Origin: Amulumruptor sp947039275
GTDB lineage: Bacteria; Bacteroidota; Bacteroidia; Bacteroidales; Muribaculaceae
Direction of reading: 5' to 3'
Assembly: GCA_947039275.1 (NCBI GenBank)
Contig: CAMQYL010000002.1
Location: forward strand, 84,217-148,216
Length of the DNA: 64,000 nucleotides
Shown: piece by piece, positions 63,384 through 64,000 of the stretch
How positions within the stretch are numbered: position 1 is the stretch's first letter
Layout: every line of letters begins with the position of its first letter
Position numbers and translations under genes: made by a program
The notes under the pieces: model-generated
Databases searched by the model: none
Told to the model about the DNA's origin: nothing
The model's input: the letters and a program-made list of their open reading frames with translations, nothing else

Positions 63384-64000
63384 TTATTTCATGATTTTGG
63401 ATGTCTTGGTTATGCCGGAGGTGCGGTCGGTTTCCCTGCGGATATAGATTCCCGAGGGTAGGGTGGTGTCATCATATTCGGCGGCTGTGCCCTTGAATAC
63501 TGAAATTCCATTTAGCGTGAACACCTCAACTATATTGTGCGTGTCTGTCGCCATGACATCGTCGATGTCTATGTTGTAGGGTTTGAGTTCCAGCGACAGG
63601 GGAAACAGGATAGTATAATATTGTGTGTCGCTGACTGTGTACAGACATTCCACTACTCCATCGAGACATCCGTCGGTGACGGCATATTTTTCAGGCTCGG
63701 TTATCGCGGCAATCTCAAAGGTCGGGGTGGTGTCTCCTCCGCTCACTTCCACATATTTCCCCTGCTGGTTTTTGAGGTAAAAGTGCCACAGATAGGCTGA
63801 AACCTCACCCTCGTTTTCCACACTGAAAGAGTGTGGGATATATGCCGAGCCGATGCCGTCACTACCTATGTCGTCACACCGCATGGATAGATAATTTGCT
63901 TTGTCGCGTTTGCCGGAGCCAGCATATGATGGCATCTGCTCATTCACAATGATTCGGTAAAAATAACCGAAGTAGTTGAAACTTAAGTTAATATATCGAA
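63384..64000 (-). CDS. C-terminal part of a surface protein with a sorting-signal-like end, 5' end cut by the window
   Basis: The reading frame stays open to base 64000, so the protein starts outside the window; a start at 63947 would be an internal GTG. About 205 residues are visible. The C-terminus after about residue 150 (NIVEVFTLNGISVFKGTAAEYDD, LPSGIYIRRE, KIMK) resembles type IX secretion C-terminal sorting domains. The upstream part has beta-rich text (AITEPEKYAVTDGCLDGVVEC). The family is not recognised. Confidence 0.6.
   Translation of the reverse strand, partial: RYINLSFNYFGYFYRIIVNEQMPSYAGSGKRDKANYLSMRCDDIGSDGIGSAYIPHSFSVENEGEVSAYLWHFYLKNQQGKYVEVSGGDTTPTFEIAAITEPEKYAVTDGCLDGVVECLYTVSDTQYYTILFPLSLELKPYNIDIDDVMATDTHNIVEVFTLNGISVFKGTAAEYDDTTLPSGIYIRRETDRTSGITKTSKIMK

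Noticed and set aside
1..64000. tRNA or rRNA genes and CRISPR arrays
   Set aside because: No intergenic stretch showed a cloverleaf pattern, rRNA-like sequence or regularly spaced direct repeats by eye.

Overview
The window looks like a Bacteroidales chromosome, most plausibly a gut Muribaculaceae (Duncaniella/Muribaculum-like) or a related lineage; the exact family is inference. The pointers are Bacteroidetes-type promoter boxes (TAnnTTTG), a UpxY-type antiterminator heading a large surface-polysaccharide operon, fused nuoCD without nuoEFG, a methylmalonyl-CoA/sodium decarboxylase operon with a lamin-tail OadG, DUF5106 and DUF1460 proteins, a CBM20-CBM20-GH77 MalQ, and TAG-GGAC...GTCCGC REP palindromes.

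Layout. (1) 1-3300, minus strand: nuoA-nuoB-nuoCD-nuoH, with nuoH cut by the window edge. (2) 3411-6135: a secreted C69 dipeptidase and a DUF1460 amidase-like protein, divergently transcribed from close-set promoter boxes. (3) 6157-11034: methylmalonyl-CoA epimerase, carboxyltransferase, LTD-OadG fusion, biotin carrier and sodium-pumping beta subunit, closed by a clear terminator. (4) 11285-20354: a small conserved protein of unknown role, tcdA, asnA, an acyl-CoA synthetase, prfB with a +1 programmed frameshift, a UvrD/PcrA helicase and nspC. (5) 20433-49968: a roughly 29 kb co-directional locus of about 27 genes. It starts with an antiterminator behind a long leader, then holds a flippase, a polymerase candidate, 16 glycosyltransferase-type genes, three membrane acyltransferases, a UDP-GlcA epimerase-like SDR, a HAD protein, an NTase-kinase fusion and an APH-like kinase; a Ca/Na antiporter trails. 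(6) 49987-54952, minus: DUF5106, mnmA, DUF151/UVR, nucleoside-type MFS transporter and rsmE as one probable operon from one good promoter. (7) 55405-64000, mostly minus: malQ, B12-dependent ribonucleotide reductase, a TonB-dependent receptor-like barrel and a surface protein cut by the right edge, with REP palindromes between genes.

How the genes work together. Region 3 supports propionate/succinate metabolism coupled to sodium export, alongside the quinone-reducing complex of region 1. Region 5 would assemble repeat units on a lipid carrier, flip them (22261), polymerise them (38249) and decorate them with acyl and possibly phosphate groups. No priming phosphoglycosyltransferase, Wza/Wzc-type export gene or UDP-galactopyranose mutase is in this stretch, so those functions must come from elsewhere if they are needed.

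The strongest unexplained structures are a roughly 450-bp nested palindrome (46270-46717) inside the polysaccharide operon, REP palindromes that supply the stop codons of two glycosyltransferase genes, and the kinase-type genes at 42537 and 45136.
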